Source of the DNA: Rhodovarius crocodyli
GTDB lineage: Bacteria; Pseudomonadota; Alphaproteobacteria; Acetobacterales; Acetobacteraceae
Length of the DNA: 64,000 bases
Reading direction: 5' to 3'
NCBI GenBank assembly: GCA_945901085.1
Contig: CAMDJV010000007.1
Location: forward strand, 50,658 to 114,657
The notes under the pieces are model-generated. The model saw only the letters and a program-made list of their open reading frames with translations, was not told where the DNA came from and did not search any database. A program made the translations under genes and the position numbers. Shown here piece by piece: positions 39,961-48,642 of this stretch. Every line of letters starts with the position of its first letter. The first letter of the stretch is position 1.

Positions 39961-40638
39961 TTACCCCTTCGCCGCACCGCCGCGAATGCCGCTGACATGC
40001 TCGCGCATCAGCAATTCGGCCCGCCAGGGGTCGCCGGTGCTGATCGCTTCCAGAATGCGGCGATGGTCATCCACACGCCTGCGGATATCGATGGGCGTGA
40101 AGGCGACGATGCGGCGCAGTGAGGGGCCGGGGCGGTTGAGCACCAGGCGCAGCGTATCGGCGAGTTGCCGATTGCCGGCGGCGGCCAGGATGGTCTCATG
40201 GAAGGCGACATTGGCGGCGCGGTAGCGTTGCAATTCATCCGCGCCGCAGCGGTTGGTTTCCACCACCGCCTCGCCCTCGGCCAGGGCGGCCTCGGCGGCG
40301 CGGCGGGCGTCGGGCGAGAGGCCGTGACGGGCGGCGAAGCGGCAGGCCAGGCCCTCGAGTGCGGCGCGGATTTCGAAGGCTTCGTCGATCAATTCGGCGG
40401 AGAAGTCCCGCACGGTGAAGCCGCGATTGGGGGCGTAATCGAGCAGGCCCTCGGCCGCCAGGGCATGCAGCGCGGTGCGCAATGGGGTGCGGGAGACGCC
40501 GAGTTCGGCGGCGAGGCGGGCCTCATTGATCTTCTCGCCATCGGCCAGCGCGCCATCGAGCATTCTCTCGCGCAGCGTATCGGCCACGCGCAACGCGCGG
40601 GGGAGCAGGGGCGGGATATTGGGGGCGGGGCCGTCCAT
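39961..40638 (-). CDS. GntR/FCD-family transcriptional regulator
   Basis: A 225-residue dimeric repressor. The winged helix-turn-helix is at about residues 18-80, with ELGVSRTPLRTALHALAAEG the recognition part. The FCD effector domain follows (AFEIRAALEGLACRFAARHG, FHETILAAAGNRQLADTLRL, DDHRRILEAISTGDPWRAEL, with the metal-site His/Asp positions). Divergent from the catabolic operon; two ATTG..ACAAT sites lie in the intergenic region. It most likely controls that operon and itself; the effector is unknown. Confidence 0.9.
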   Translation of the reverse strand: MDGPAPNIPPLLPRALRVADTLRERMLDGALADGEKINEARLAAELGVSRTPLRTALHALAAEGLLDYAPNRGFTVRDFSAELIDEAFEIRAALEGLACRFAARHGLSPDARRAAEAALAEGEAVVETNRCGADELQRYRAANVAFHETILAAAGNRQLADTLRLVLNRPGPSLRRIVAFTPIDIRRRVDDHRRILEAISTGDPWRAELLMREHVSGIRGGAAKG

Positions 40639-40642
40639 CGCT

Positions 40643-40654
40643 ATTGAATACAAT
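40643..40654. promoter_or_regulatory. Operator-like site O1
   Basis: ATTGAATACAAT, near-palindromic, just upstream of the regulator's start codon. It shares the ATTG..ACAAT form with O2 and with known FCD-type GntR operators (T-T-G-T-A-T-A-C-A-A). It would cover the proximal promoter of the regulator gene. Confidence 0.55.
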
Positions 40655-40717
40655 CTTGCCTGCGTCGCAACCAGATTTCTGCCTATGATGGCGGCATTGC
40701 CGGCCGAAGCGGGCCTG

Positions 40718-40729
40718 ATTGTGTACAAT
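40718..40729. promoter_or_regulatory. Operator-like site O2
   Basis: ATTGTGTACAAT, perfect five-base arms (ATTGT/ACAAT), lying just before the putative -35 of the catabolic operon. It is 75 bases from O1, close to seven helical turns, which would allow one regulator to bind both. Confidence 0.6.
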
Positions 40730-40734
40730 GTGCG

Positions 40735-40763
40735 TTGACCGCATGGCCATCCGCTTTCACAAT
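40735..40763 (+). promoter_or_regulatory. Putative sigma-70 promoter of the catabolic operon
   Basis: TTGACC (40735-40740) and CACAAT (40758-40763) with a 17-base spacer. The -35 fits well (5 of 6), the -10 moderately (4 of 6). It lies immediately downstream of O2 and 25 bases before the GTG start. Confidence 0.4.
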
Positions 40764-40788
40764 GTTGGGGTGATCGAGAGGGTTCAGC

Positions 40789-41418
40789 GTGAGCGGTTTC
40801 GGGGTTGATATGCCATTGGCTGCGGTGGTCGCCATTGACCTCCATCGCGGGCATCTCGACCCGGCGGTGGCCACCATGCCCGCAGCGCCCGAGGTGGCGG
40901 CGCGGCTGGTTGCGGCCAATCTTCGCTTTCTTGATGCGGCGCGGGCGGCGGGTATTCCGGTGATCCATTGCGTCACCCGCTATCGCGACGCCGATGAGAT
41001 TGCCCTCAACCCCTTCTGGCGCACCCGCGCCGAGGACCCGCAGGCCACCCGCAAGAATGTGCTGCGGCACAATCTGGAGGGCATGCCGGGCTTGGAGATC
41101 ATGCCCGGCCTGCGCCATGCCGATGATTCGGTGGTGGACACCAAGAAGCGCTATGATTGCTTCGTGGCGACGGATCTGGACCTGCGCCTGCGCGCGTTGG
41201 GGGCCAATACGCTGCTGATCACCGGCATCAATACCAATAGCTGCGTGCTGGCCACCGCTTGCGCGGCCAATGTGCGCGACTATGCCGTGGTGGTGGTGGA
41301 GGATTGCGTGGACACCATGGATGGCCCCGCGCATCACGATGCCGCCTTGATGCTGCTCAAAACCGCTTTTGCTCATGTTATGACCGGGGAGGAGGCGCTG
41401 AAGCGCCTCGCAAGCTGA
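40789..41418 (+). CDS. Isochorismatase-family cysteine hydrolase
   Basis: A 209-residue hydrolase. The catalytic triad is visible: D17 in VVAIDLHRGH, a Lys at 119-120 in VVDTKKRYDCF and C152 in GINTNSCVLAT. The cis-peptide region and SCV motif match amidases of this family (N-carbamoylsarcosine, ureidoacrylate, maleamate and nicotinamide hydrolases). It starts at GTG 40789 behind GAGAGGG. It is the first gene of the operon, and its stop overlaps the first base of the next gene. An amide substrate is likely, identity open. Confidence 0.88.
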   Translation: MSGFGVDMPLAAVVAIDLHRGHLDPAVATMPAAPEVAARLVAANLRFLDAARAAGIPVIHCVTRYRDADEIALNPFWRTRAEDPQATRKNVLRHNLEGMPGLEIMPGLRHADDSVVDTKKRYDCFVATDLDLRLRALGANTLLITGINTNSCVLATACAANVRDYAVVVVEDCVDTMDGPAHHDAALMLLKTAFAHVMTGEEALKRLAS

Positions 41419-42311
41419 TGACCGAACCGACCCTTCCGGGAAGCCGCAACCCCTATTCCGCCATTGTGGACCGCGCACCCTTGCCGCCGCTGCCCGGCGG
41501 CGCCCGCATGGCGTTTTGGAGCATTGTGAACCTGGAGGTGTGGGATATTTCCCGCCCCATGGCGCGGCAGGTGATCCCCGCCCCCACCGGCCAGGTGCTG
41601 CTGCCCGATGTGCCCAATTGGTCCTGGCATGAATACGGCATGCGGGTGGGGGTATGGCGCTTTTTCAAGTTGTATGAGCGGCTGGGCATTCGCCCCACGC
41701 TGTCGATCAACGCCCGGGTTTGCGATGATTATGAGCGGGTTGCCGCCCATGCCCGCGATCTGGGCTGGGAGCCCATGGGCCATGCCTGGGAGCAGATGCC
41801 GATCCATAAGGTGGATGACCAGCGGGGGATGATTTTCCGCTCGATGGACCGGTTGGAGAGTTTTTGGGGCAAGCGGCCGATTGGCTGGCTGGGGCCGGGC
41901 CTGACGCAAACCTATGACACGCCGGAAAACCTGGCCGAGGCGGGCGTCAAATACATCGGCGACTTCGTCTATGATGACGACCCCACGGTGATCACCACCG
42001 CCCAAGGACCTTTGGTGACGCTGCCCTATACGGTGGAGTTGAACGACATCCCGATGATGATCGTGCAGCACCATGAGAGCGCCTATTGGAAGACCCGGGT
42101 GATGGACCAGTTCAAGCGGCTCTATGAGGAGAGCGCGGAGCGGCCGAAGATCATCTCGATTGCCATTCACCCCTATATTTCCGGCCAGCCGCATCGCATT
42201 CGCTACCTGGAGGAAATTTACGCCGAGGTCGCGGAATATGCCGGCGTGGTGCATATGAACGGCGCAGAATTGTATGATTGGTACAATGCGGCGGCGAAGG
42301 TGCATCCATGA
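41418..42311 (+). CDS. Polysaccharide-deacetylase-fold hydrolase, PuuE-like, copy 1
   Basis: A 297-residue protein of the carbohydrate esterase 4 fold. WSIVNLEVWDI replaces the T-F-D-D-G metal motif, and EPMGHAWEQMPI supplies one His where NodB-type enzymes have H-x-x-x-H. PNWSWHEYGMRVGVWRFFKL and KRPIGWLGPGLTQTYDTPEN are shared with PuuE-type allantoinases, which do not need the usual metal triad. It therefore more likely opens a cyclic amide or deacylates a small compound than a polysaccharide. It is 45-50% similar by eye to the next gene. Confidence 0.82.
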   Translation: MTEPTLPGSRNPYSAIVDRAPLPPLPGGARMAFWSIVNLEVWDISRPMARQVIPAPTGQVLLPDVPNWSWHEYGMRVGVWRFFKLYERLGIRPTLSINARVCDDYERVAAHARDLGWEPMGHAWEQMPIHKVDDQRGMIFRSMDRLESFWGKRPIGWLGPGLTQTYDTPENLAEAGVKYIGDFVYDDDPTVITTAQGPLVTLPYTVELNDIPMMIVQHHESAYWKTRVMDQFKRLYEESAERPKIISIAIHPYISGQPHRIRYLEEIYAEVAEYAGVVHMNGAELYDWYNAAAKVHP

Positions 42312-43201
42312 ACCAGGTGCCGCCCGGTGGGATGCTGCCTGGGGAGCGGATTGCCTTTGATCCCATCGCGGGGCGGCGGCGGCTGGAATTGCCGGATGGC
42401 AAGCGCGTGGCGGTGTGGATCATCGTCAATATCGAGGAATGGAACCCGCTGGAGACCATGCCGCGCACGGTGCTGACGCCGCCGGCGGGCGGGGCGCCGA
42501 TGCCCGATATCCCCAATTGGGCTTGGCATGAATACGGCAATCGGGTGGGCTTTTGGCGTATCCTTGATGTCTTCGACGACTATGGGCTGGAGGGGAATCT
42601 GGCGGTGAATGGCTGCGCGATTGCGGCTTATCCGCAGATTGCCGAGGCGGCGCATACGCGCGGCTGGGAATTCATCGGCCATGGTTTTTCGCAGAAGAAC
42701 ATGCAGAAGGTGGCCGATGAGGTGGAGGATATCCGTCTCACCACCGAGGCCATCGAAAGTTTTACCGGCAAGCGCCCGCGCGGCTGGCTGGGCCCGGGCC
42801 TGACCGAGACCTGGGAGACACCGGAGCGGCTGGTGGCGGCCGGCTATGATTACGTGGCGGATTGGGTGCTGGATGATCAGCCGGTGGTGCTGAAGACGCG
42901 TAATGGCCCGCTGGCCAATGTGCCCTATACCCAGGAATGCAATGATGTGGCGATGATGCTGATCCAGCATCACAAGGCATCGGAGTATCGTGACCGGGCG
43001 ATCGACCAGTTCGAGCAGATCCGCTCCGATGCGCGGCATGGCGCGCGGGTGATGGCCATGGTGCTGCACCCTTACATCATGGGCGCGCCGCATCGGCTGC
43101 GGTATTTCCGTGAGGCGGTGGCGCATATTGCCGGATGCCCCGATGCGGTCTTCATGACCGGCAGCGCCATCCTCGATTGGGCGAAGGCGCAGCAGGGCTG
43201 A
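42308..43201 (+). CDS. Polysaccharide-deacetylase-fold hydrolase, PuuE-like, copy 2
   Basis: A 297-residue paralogue of the preceding gene, four-base overlap, equal length. VWIIVNIEEWNPLETMPRTV, PNWAWHEYGNRVGFWRILDV, GWEFIGHGFSQKN and KRPRGWLGPGLTETWETPER align with copy 1. The pair may form a heteromer or act on two related substrates. The ATG at 42308 overlaps the previous stop and the stop overlaps the ATG of the permease gene, so it is strictly coupled. Confidence 0.82.
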   Translation: MNQVPPGGMLPGERIAFDPIAGRRRLELPDGKRVAVWIIVNIEEWNPLETMPRTVLTPPAGGAPMPDIPNWAWHEYGNRVGFWRILDVFDDYGLEGNLAVNGCAIAAYPQIAEAAHTRGWEFIGHGFSQKNMQKVADEVEDIRLTTEAIESFTGKRPRGWLGPGLTETWETPERLVAAGYDYVADWVLDDQPVVLKTRNGPLANVPYTQECNDVAMMLIQHHKASEYRDRAIDQFEQIRSDARHGARVMAMVLHPYIMGAPHRLRYFREAVAHIAGCPDAVFMTGSAILDWAKAQQG

Positions 43202-44052
43202 TGCTGGGTTTCCAGTTGCTCAATGGGCTGACTTTCGCGGCACTGCTCTTTGTGGTGGCCTCGGGGTTTACCCTCGTCTTTGGCCTGTTGCGCATCGTCA
43301 ATCTGGCGCATGGCGCGCTGTATCTGCTGGGCGGCTATGTCGCTTATGAGGTGGGCGGGCGCAGCGGCAGTTTCGCGGCGGGTGTTGTGGCCGCGATGGT
43401 GGCGGTGGCACTGGCCGGGCTGGCGCTGGACCGGGGCCTGCTGCGCTTCGTCAAGGGGCAGGATTTGCGCCAGGTGTTGCTCACCGTCGGCGTGGGGCTG
43501 GTGCTCAATGATCTGTTTCTGGTGATCTGGGGCGGCGATGCCTTCACCGTGCCAACGCCTGAGGCCTTGCAGGGGGCTGCGGTGGTGATGGGGGTGTTCT
43601 ACCCGAAATACCGGCTTTTCGTGCTGCTGGCGGGTGTGGCGATTTTCGTTCTGCTCTGGCTGGTGATGAACCGCACCCGCTATGGCGCGCTCATTCGCGC
43701 CGGGGTGGATGATGCGGAAATGCTCTCGGCCACGGGGGTGGATCAGGGGCGGTTGTTTGTCATCACCTTCATGCTGGGCTCGGCGCTGGCGGGGCTGGGT
43801 GGCGCCATGGGCGGGGCGTTTCTCTCGCTTTATCCCGGTGCGGATGCGGAGATCTTGGTCTTCTCGCTGGCGGTGGTGATCATTGGCGGGCGAGGCAGCC
43901 TGGAGGGCGCGGCGATTGGCGCGCTGTTGATTGGGCTGTTGAACACTTTTGGCCAAGTGTGGTTTCCCGAATTATCCTATTTCGTGGTGTTTGGGCCCAT
44001 GGCGCTGCTGCTGGCATTTCGGCCCTATGGGCTGTTCGGGCGGGCGGCATGA
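43201..44052 (+). CDS. Branched-chain amino acid/amide ABC permease, LivH type
   Basis: A 283-residue inner-membrane permease. GFTLVFGLLRIVNLAHGALY (the N-L-A-H-G motif) and the EAA-like loop ALIRAGVDDAEMLSATGVDQ mark the HAAT group. ATG 43201 overlaps the stop of the deacetylase by one base (TGATG); the end overlaps LivM by four. The HAAT family also carries urea, amides and aromatic acids, so branched-chain amino acids should not be assumed here. Confidence 0.92.
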   Translation: MLGFQLLNGLTFAALLFVVASGFTLVFGLLRIVNLAHGALYLLGGYVAYEVGGRSGSFAAGVVAAMVAVALAGLALDRGLLRFVKGQDLRQVLLTVGVGLVLNDLFLVIWGGDAFTVPTPEALQGAAVVMGVFYPKYRLFVLLAGVAIFVLLWLVMNRTRYGALIRAGVDDAEMLSATGVDQGRLFVITFMLGSALAGLGGAMGGAFLSLYPGADAEILVFSLAVVIIGGRGSLEGAAIGALLIGLLNTFGQVWFPELSYFVVFGPMALLLAFRPYGLFGRAA

Positions 44053-44948
44053 GGGCGGTGTTCATCCTGGCCGGGTTGGTGGCTTTGGCCAGCATGCCGC
44101 TGCTGCTGCCGAGTTATCAGCTTGGTATCGCTTCGGAGATTTTGATCTTTTCGGTGCTCGCCATGTCGGTGAATCTGCTGGCGGGCTATGCCGGGCGCAC
44201 GCCGCTCTGCCATGGGGCGATCTTTGGCACCTCGACCTATGTGGTGATTATCGCGGCCGCCGCGGGGGTGCCGGTCTGGGCTGCCTGCCTGCTGGGAGTG
44301 GCGGCGGCGGGCGGGCTTTCGGTGGTGTTTGGCATTATCGCGGTGCGCACCTCGGGGGTGTATTTTCTGCTGCTGACGCTGGCACTCGGCCTGATCATCT
44401 GGGGCATCTGCCTGCGCTGGACGGGCGTGACCGGCGGCGAGAATGGGTTGCGTGGCGATTTGCGGCAGGGCTGGCTGGCTGACTCGCAGCGGCTCTATTG
44501 GCTTATCCTGGTGGTGGGGGCGGTGCTGACTTTCGCCATGTGGCGCCTTGTCCGCTCGCCCTTCGGGCTCACTTTGCGGGCGATCAAGGACAGCCCTTCG
44601 CGCATGGCGGCCCTTGGGCATGACGTGCCGGCGCATCTCTTTGCCGCCTTCGTGGCGTCGGGGCTTTTTGCCGGTGCGGCCGGGGCGCTGTATGCGCTGT
44701 TCAATGATTTCGTCAGCCCCACCACGGTCGCCCTGCCGCAATCGGTGGAGGGGCTGCTGATGGCCATTGTCGGCGGGGTGGGCAACATTCTGGGCGGGCT
44801 GGTTGGCGCCTTTGTGCTGATCGCGCTTGAACAATTCGTCAGCGCTTATACTGAGCGCTGGCTTTCGGTGCTGGGCCTCACCGCCATCGCCATCATGCTC
44901 TTCGCACCACAAGGTTTGCTCGGGCTTTTGCAAAGGAAATCGCAATGA
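44049..44948 (+). CDS. Branched-chain amino acid/amide ABC permease, LivM type
   Basis: A 299-residue permease, ATG 44049. SVLAMSVNLLAGYAGRTPLC followed by HGAIFGTSTY is the LivM signature (N-L-x-x-G-x-x-G-x-x-S-x-x-H-x-x-F), with TPLC instead of the usual xxSL. The cytoplasmic loop TLRAIKDSPSRMAALGHDVP corresponds to the EAA motif. Tightly coupled to LivH and the binding-protein gene. Confidence 0.92.
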   Translation: MRAVFILAGLVALASMPLLLPSYQLGIASEILIFSVLAMSVNLLAGYAGRTPLCHGAIFGTSTYVVIIAAAAGVPVWAACLLGVAAAGGLSVVFGIIAVRTSGVYFLLLTLALGLIIWGICLRWTGVTGGENGLRGDLRQGWLADSQRLYWLILVVGAVLTFAMWRLVRSPFGLTLRAIKDSPSRMAALGHDVPAHLFAAFVASGLFAGAAGALYALFNDFVSPTTVALPQSVEGLLMAIVGGVGNILGGLVGAFVLIALEQFVSAYTERWLSVLGLTAIAIMLFAPQGLLGLLQRKSQ

Positions 44949-46171
44949 AACGCAGGATTGTTCTGGCCACCCTCGCAGCCCCCGCCATGCTGCGCGCGCA
45001 AGGCACGTCGGGGCCTATCAAGATCGGCCTGATGGCGCCGCTGACCGGTGTCGCAGCCTCGGGCGGGCGCGAGATCGTCGAAGGCTTCCAGATGTATTTC
45101 GAGACCATCAATGGCCGCATTGGCGGGCGGGCGGTTGAGGTGACGGTGGAGGATGATGCCTCCAACCCCGACACCGCCCTGCAAAAGGCCCGGCGCCTGG
45201 TGGAGCAGGGCAATGTGCATTTCCTCTTCGGCAATCTGCTGGCCAATACCGGCCTTGCGGTGGCCAATTACGTGCGCGGCACGGGCACGCCCTATTTCAT
45301 TCCGGTGATCGCCGCCGATGATCTGACGCAGCGAAGCCGCCTGCCCAATGTGGTGCGCGTGGCCGGCTATTCCGCCAGCCAGTTCAGCCGGCCGCTGGCC
45401 GATTGGGCCTATAAGCAGGGTTTTCGGCGAATCGCCACGATCAGCCAGGACTACACCTTCGGCCATGAGCAATGCGGTGGCTTTGCGCAGAAATTCACCT
45501 CGCTCGGCGGGCGGGTGTTGCAGCAATTCTGGCATCCGCTGAACACCTCGGACTTCTCGCCCTATATGGGGCAATTGGCCAATGCGGGGGTGGACGCCAT
45601 CTTCGCCATGGAGACGGGGGCCGATGCCACCCGCCTCATCCAGGCCTATGCCAGCTTTGGCCTGAAGGGCCGCATCCCGCTGATGGGCGCGATGAATGCC
45701 TCCGATCAATCGGTCATCCGTACCATGGGGGCCGAGGCCGAGGGCATCGTCTCGGCGGCGCATTTTGCCGAAGGTTCGACCAATGCCATCACCCAGGCCT
45801 TTGTGGCCGATTATGACCGGCGCTTCCAAAAGCTGCCCTCGCTTTATGGTTTCTCGCATTTCTCGGGCGCGATGTGGGTGGCCGAGGCGCTGAAGACCAT
45901 CGGCGCCGATGCCGAGAATCGCGAGCGCCTGCTCGCTGCCGTGCGCGCCACCACGCTGACAGGCAGCCCGCTGGGTGCGCCGGTTTCGCTCGATGCCTAT
46001 GGCAACCCGGTCTATGACGCCTTTATTCGCCGCGTGGTGCGCCGCCCCGATGGCAAGCTGTGGAATGCGCCGATCGAGACCTATCCGCGCGTCGATCAGT
46101 TTTGGGGTTTTGAGCCGGAAGCCTATATGCGCCAGCCGGCCTATTCGCGGGCCTTCCAGGGGCCGCGGTGA
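44945..46171 (+). CDS. ABC transporter binding protein, LivK type
   Basis: A 408-residue periplasmic receptor of the Leu/Ile/Val (peripla_BP_6) family. Signal MKRRIVLATLAAPAMLRAQ. IKIGLMAPLTGVAASGGREI is the ligand-site start, VEVTVEDDASNPDTALQKAR the second conserved block and GSPLGAPVSLDAYGNPVYDA a late conserved block. It starts inside the livM stop (ATGA) and overlaps livG. The ligand is presumably the amide processed by the neighbouring hydrolases. Confidence 0.92.
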   Translation: MKRRIVLATLAAPAMLRAQGTSGPIKIGLMAPLTGVAASGGREIVEGFQMYFETINGRIGGRAVEVTVEDDASNPDTALQKARRLVEQGNVHFLFGNLLANTGLAVANYVRGTGTPYFIPVIAADDLTQRSRLPNVVRVAGYSASQFSRPLADWAYKQGFRRIATISQDYTFGHEQCGGFAQKFTSLGGRVLQQFWHPLNTSDFSPYMGQLANAGVDAIFAMETGADATRLIQAYASFGLKGRIPLMGAMNASDQSVIRTMGAEAEGIVSAAHFAEGSTNAITQAFVADYDRRFQKLPSLYGFSHFSGAMWVAEALKTIGADAENRERLLAAVRATTLTGSPLGAPVSLDAYGNPVYDAFIRRVVRRPDGKLWNAPIETYPRVDQFWGFEPEAYMRQPAYSRAFQGPR

Positions 46172-46908
46172 AGGCGCTCGAACTCAGCAATGTCGTGGTG
46201 CGCTTCGGCGCGCTGCGGGCGGTGGATGGGGCGAGCCTCTCCCTTGAGCAGGGCGAGCGCCGCGCCGTGATAGGCCCGAATGGCGCGGGTAAAACCACGC
46301 TGTTCAACGCCATCACCGGGGTGATTCGCCCGGCCGAGGGCCGGGTGGTGATACAGGGTTGGGATGGCACCCGCGCCAGCCCGCAGGCGCGCGCCCGCCG
46401 TGGCGTGGGCCGCACCTTTCAGATCACCAATTTGTTTCCCGAATTGACCATCGCCGAGAATATGCGGGTGGCGCTGCGTGGCCTCACCGCCGCGAAATGG
46501 AATTTTTGGGCCAGCGATGAGGCGGGCGCGGGCAGGGGGGCCATTGCCGAGGCCCTGGCCGCCGCACGGCTTGAAGGCCAGGATGAGGTTCAGGTGAAAC
46601 ATCTCTCCTATGGCGCGCAGCGCCAATTGGAACTGGCCATGGCGCTGGTGCAAAAGCCGCGCCTGCTGCTGCTCGATGAGCCGGCCGCCGGCCTCTCGCC
46701 GGTGGAGCGTGGCGCTGTGGCCGATATCGTCCGCGCCCTGCCGCGCGATATCGCCATGGTGCTGATCGAACATGACATGGACCTAGCACTCGGCCTGGTG
46801 GACAGCGTGACCGTGATGCATGAGGGGCGCGTGCTGCTGGAGGCTGCCCCCGACCAGATTCGCGGCAATGCCCAGGTGCAGGAAGTCTATCTGGGGCGGG
46901 CGGCCTGA
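46168..46908 (+). CDS. ABC transporter ATPase, LivG type
   Basis: A 246-residue ATPase from GTG 46168. Walker A GPNGAGKTT near residue 37, RRGVGRTFQITNLFPELTIA Q-loop region, YGAQRQLELAMAL as a degenerate signature and LLLLDEPAAGLSPVERGAVA Walker B, the LivG form. The region between the Q-loop and signature is long, as usual for LivG. Overlaps LivK and LivF genes (one base with the latter). Confidence 0.92.
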   Translation: MKALELSNVVVRFGALRAVDGASLSLEQGERRAVIGPNGAGKTTLFNAITGVIRPAEGRVVIQGWDGTRASPQARARRGVGRTFQITNLFPELTIAENMRVALRGLTAAKWNFWASDEAGAGRGAIAEALAAARLEGQDEVQVKHLSYGAQRQLELAMALVQKPRLLLLDEPAAGLSPVERGAVADIVRALPRDIAMVLIEHDMDLALGLVDSVTVMHEGRVLLEAAPDQIRGNAQVQEVYLGRAA

Positions 46909-47606
46909 TGCTCAGCGTTCGTGGCCTGCATGCCGGTTATGGTGAGGCGCAGGTGCTGCATGGCGTCTCGCTGGAGATCACCCGTGGTGCGGTGCATGCG
47001 CTGCTGGGGCGCAATGGCATGGGCAAATCCACCCTGGTGCGCGCCATGATGGGGCTTTCCACGCCGCGCATCACGGCGGGTGATGTCATGCTGGGCGAGA
47101 CCCGGCTTAATGGCATGGCGCCGCATCGCATTGCCCGCGCGGGGGTGGCGCTGGTGCCGCAGGGGCGCAGGCTTTTCGCCTCGCTGACGGTAGGCGAGCA
47201 TCTCACCATCCTCAAGCCGGCCTCGGCAAGGCATGGCTGGACGGTGGCGCGGGTTTTTGAGGCCTTTCCCCGCCTGGCGCAGCGCAAGAGCCATCGCGGC
47301 AACCAGCTTTCCGGTGGCGAGCGGCAGATGCTGGCGGTGGGCCGGGCGCTTATGGCCGATCCGAGTTTTATCCTGATGGATGAACCCTCCGAGGGGCTGG
47401 CGCCGGTCATGGTGCAGGCATTGGAGGGCGTCGTCGCGCTGCTGCGCGATGAGGGCCTGGGCGTGCTGCTGGTGGAACAAAATCTTTATTCGGCGCTGGC
47501 CGTGGCGGATCGTGTCTCGGTGCTGGAGGGCGGGCAGATCGTCCATTCCGCGCCGATTGCCGAGAGCCCGGCGGAGACCCTTACCCGTTTTCTGGGAGTT
47601 CACTGA
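46908..47606 (+). CDS. ABC transporter ATPase, LivF type
   Basis: A 232-residue ATPase, ATG 46908 overlapping the TGA of livG by one base. GRNGMGKST Walker A, ALVPQGRRLFASLTVGEHLT with the LivF-type Q-G-R motif, LSGGERQMLAVGRALM signature and ILMDEPSEGLAPVMV Walker B. Ends two bases before the amidohydrolase gene. Confidence 0.92.
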   Translation: MLSVRGLHAGYGEAQVLHGVSLEITRGAVHALLGRNGMGKSTLVRAMMGLSTPRITAGDVMLGETRLNGMAPHRIARAGVALVPQGRRLFASLTVGEHLTILKPASARHGWTVARVFEAFPRLAQRKSHRGNQLSGGERQMLAVGRALMADPSFILMDEPSEGLAPVMVQALEGVVALLRDEGLGVLLVEQNLYSALAVADRVSVLEGGQIVHSAPIAESPAETLTRFLGVH

Positions 47607-47608
47607 GC

Positions 47609-48595
47609 ATGGCGATCGACGCCCATACCCATACGCTTTGCCCGGGCGTGAACCCGCTGGTGGCCGGCCGGCCCGAATTGGCCGCCATTCCCTATCAGCG
47701 CGACCTTTCGGCGGAGAGCCGGGTGGTGGATCACGACCAGTTTCCTGATCTGCTGAAGGCCTTTCTGCAGGCCGAGCGCCGGCTGGCGGATATGGCGAAG
47801 ATGCGCATCACCCACCAGGTGGTGGCACCCGCCCCGGGCCAGCAGCATTACTGGGCCGAGCCGGCTTTGCTGGACCAGTTGAGCCGGTTGCAGAATGAGC
47901 ATGTGGCGGCGATGTGCGCGGCCAATCCCCAGGCCTTTTCGGGCCTTGGCACATTGCCGATGACGGCGCCTGATCTGGCCATTGCCACGGCAACCCATGG
48001 GGTGGAAAGCCTCGGCCTGAAGGGTTTTCAGATCGATACCCGCGCCGGCGCTATGGAGCTGTCCGACCCGGCGCTGGACCCGCTCTGGGCGCGGCTGGAA
48101 AAGCTGGATACGGCGGTGATGCTGCATCCGTTGGGTTTTTCCGATGGCATGCGCCTCTCGCCCTTCTTCATGGTCAATACCGTGGGCAACCCGATGGAGG
48201 AGGTGATCGCCGCCAATCATCTCATCCTGGGGGGCGTGCTGGACCGCCACCCTGGGCTGCGGATCAAGATCGTGCATGGCGGCGGCTTCTACCCCTTCCT
48301 GATCGGCCGGCTGGACCATGCCTGGAAGCGGAGGCCGGAGGTGCGCAAACTGACGGCCGAGCCGCCTTCGGCCTATCTCACGCGCATGTGGTACGACACG
48401 GTGGTGTTTGACCCGGCCATTCTGCGCATGCTGGTGTCGCTGGTGGGTGCCGAGCGGGTGATGCTGGGCAGCGATTATCCCTTCGATATGGGTGATATGG
48501 ACCCCTTGGGCATGCTGGAATCCTGCGGATTTTCGGCTGAGGACACGGCGCAGATTGCTTCCCGCACGGCGAGGGATTTCTTCCGCCTGAGTTGA
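47609..48595 (+). CDS. Amidohydrolase/decarboxylase, ACMSD family
   Basis: A 328-residue metal-dependent TIM-barrel protein (amidohydrolase 2, PF04909). AIDAHTHTLCPG supplies the H-x-H pair, VMLHPLGFSDG a third His near residue 172, KIVHGGGFYPFLIGRLDHAW a fourth near residue 219, and MLGSDYPFDMGDMDP the catalytic Asp near residue 287. Members are decarboxylases (aminocarboxymuconate semialdehyde, resorcylate) or hydrolases. Two bases after livF, so in the same operon. Confidence 0.88.
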   Translation: MAIDAHTHTLCPGVNPLVAGRPELAAIPYQRDLSAESRVVDHDQFPDLLKAFLQAERRLADMAKMRITHQVVAPAPGQQHYWAEPALLDQLSRLQNEHVAAMCAANPQAFSGLGTLPMTAPDLAIATATHGVESLGLKGFQIDTRAGAMELSDPALDPLWARLEKLDTAVMLHPLGFSDGMRLSPFFMVNTVGNPMEEVIAANHLILGGVLDRHPGLRIKIVHGGGFYPFLIGRLDHAWKRRPEVRKLTAEPPSAYLTRMWYDTVVFDPAILRMLVSLVGAERVMLGSDYPFDMGDMDPLGMLESCGFSAEDTAQIASRTARDFFRLS

Positions 48596-48642
48596 CCCAA
48601 ACCCCTCCGCCGGCCCAGGCTATCGGCGGAGGAGCCCAAAAA

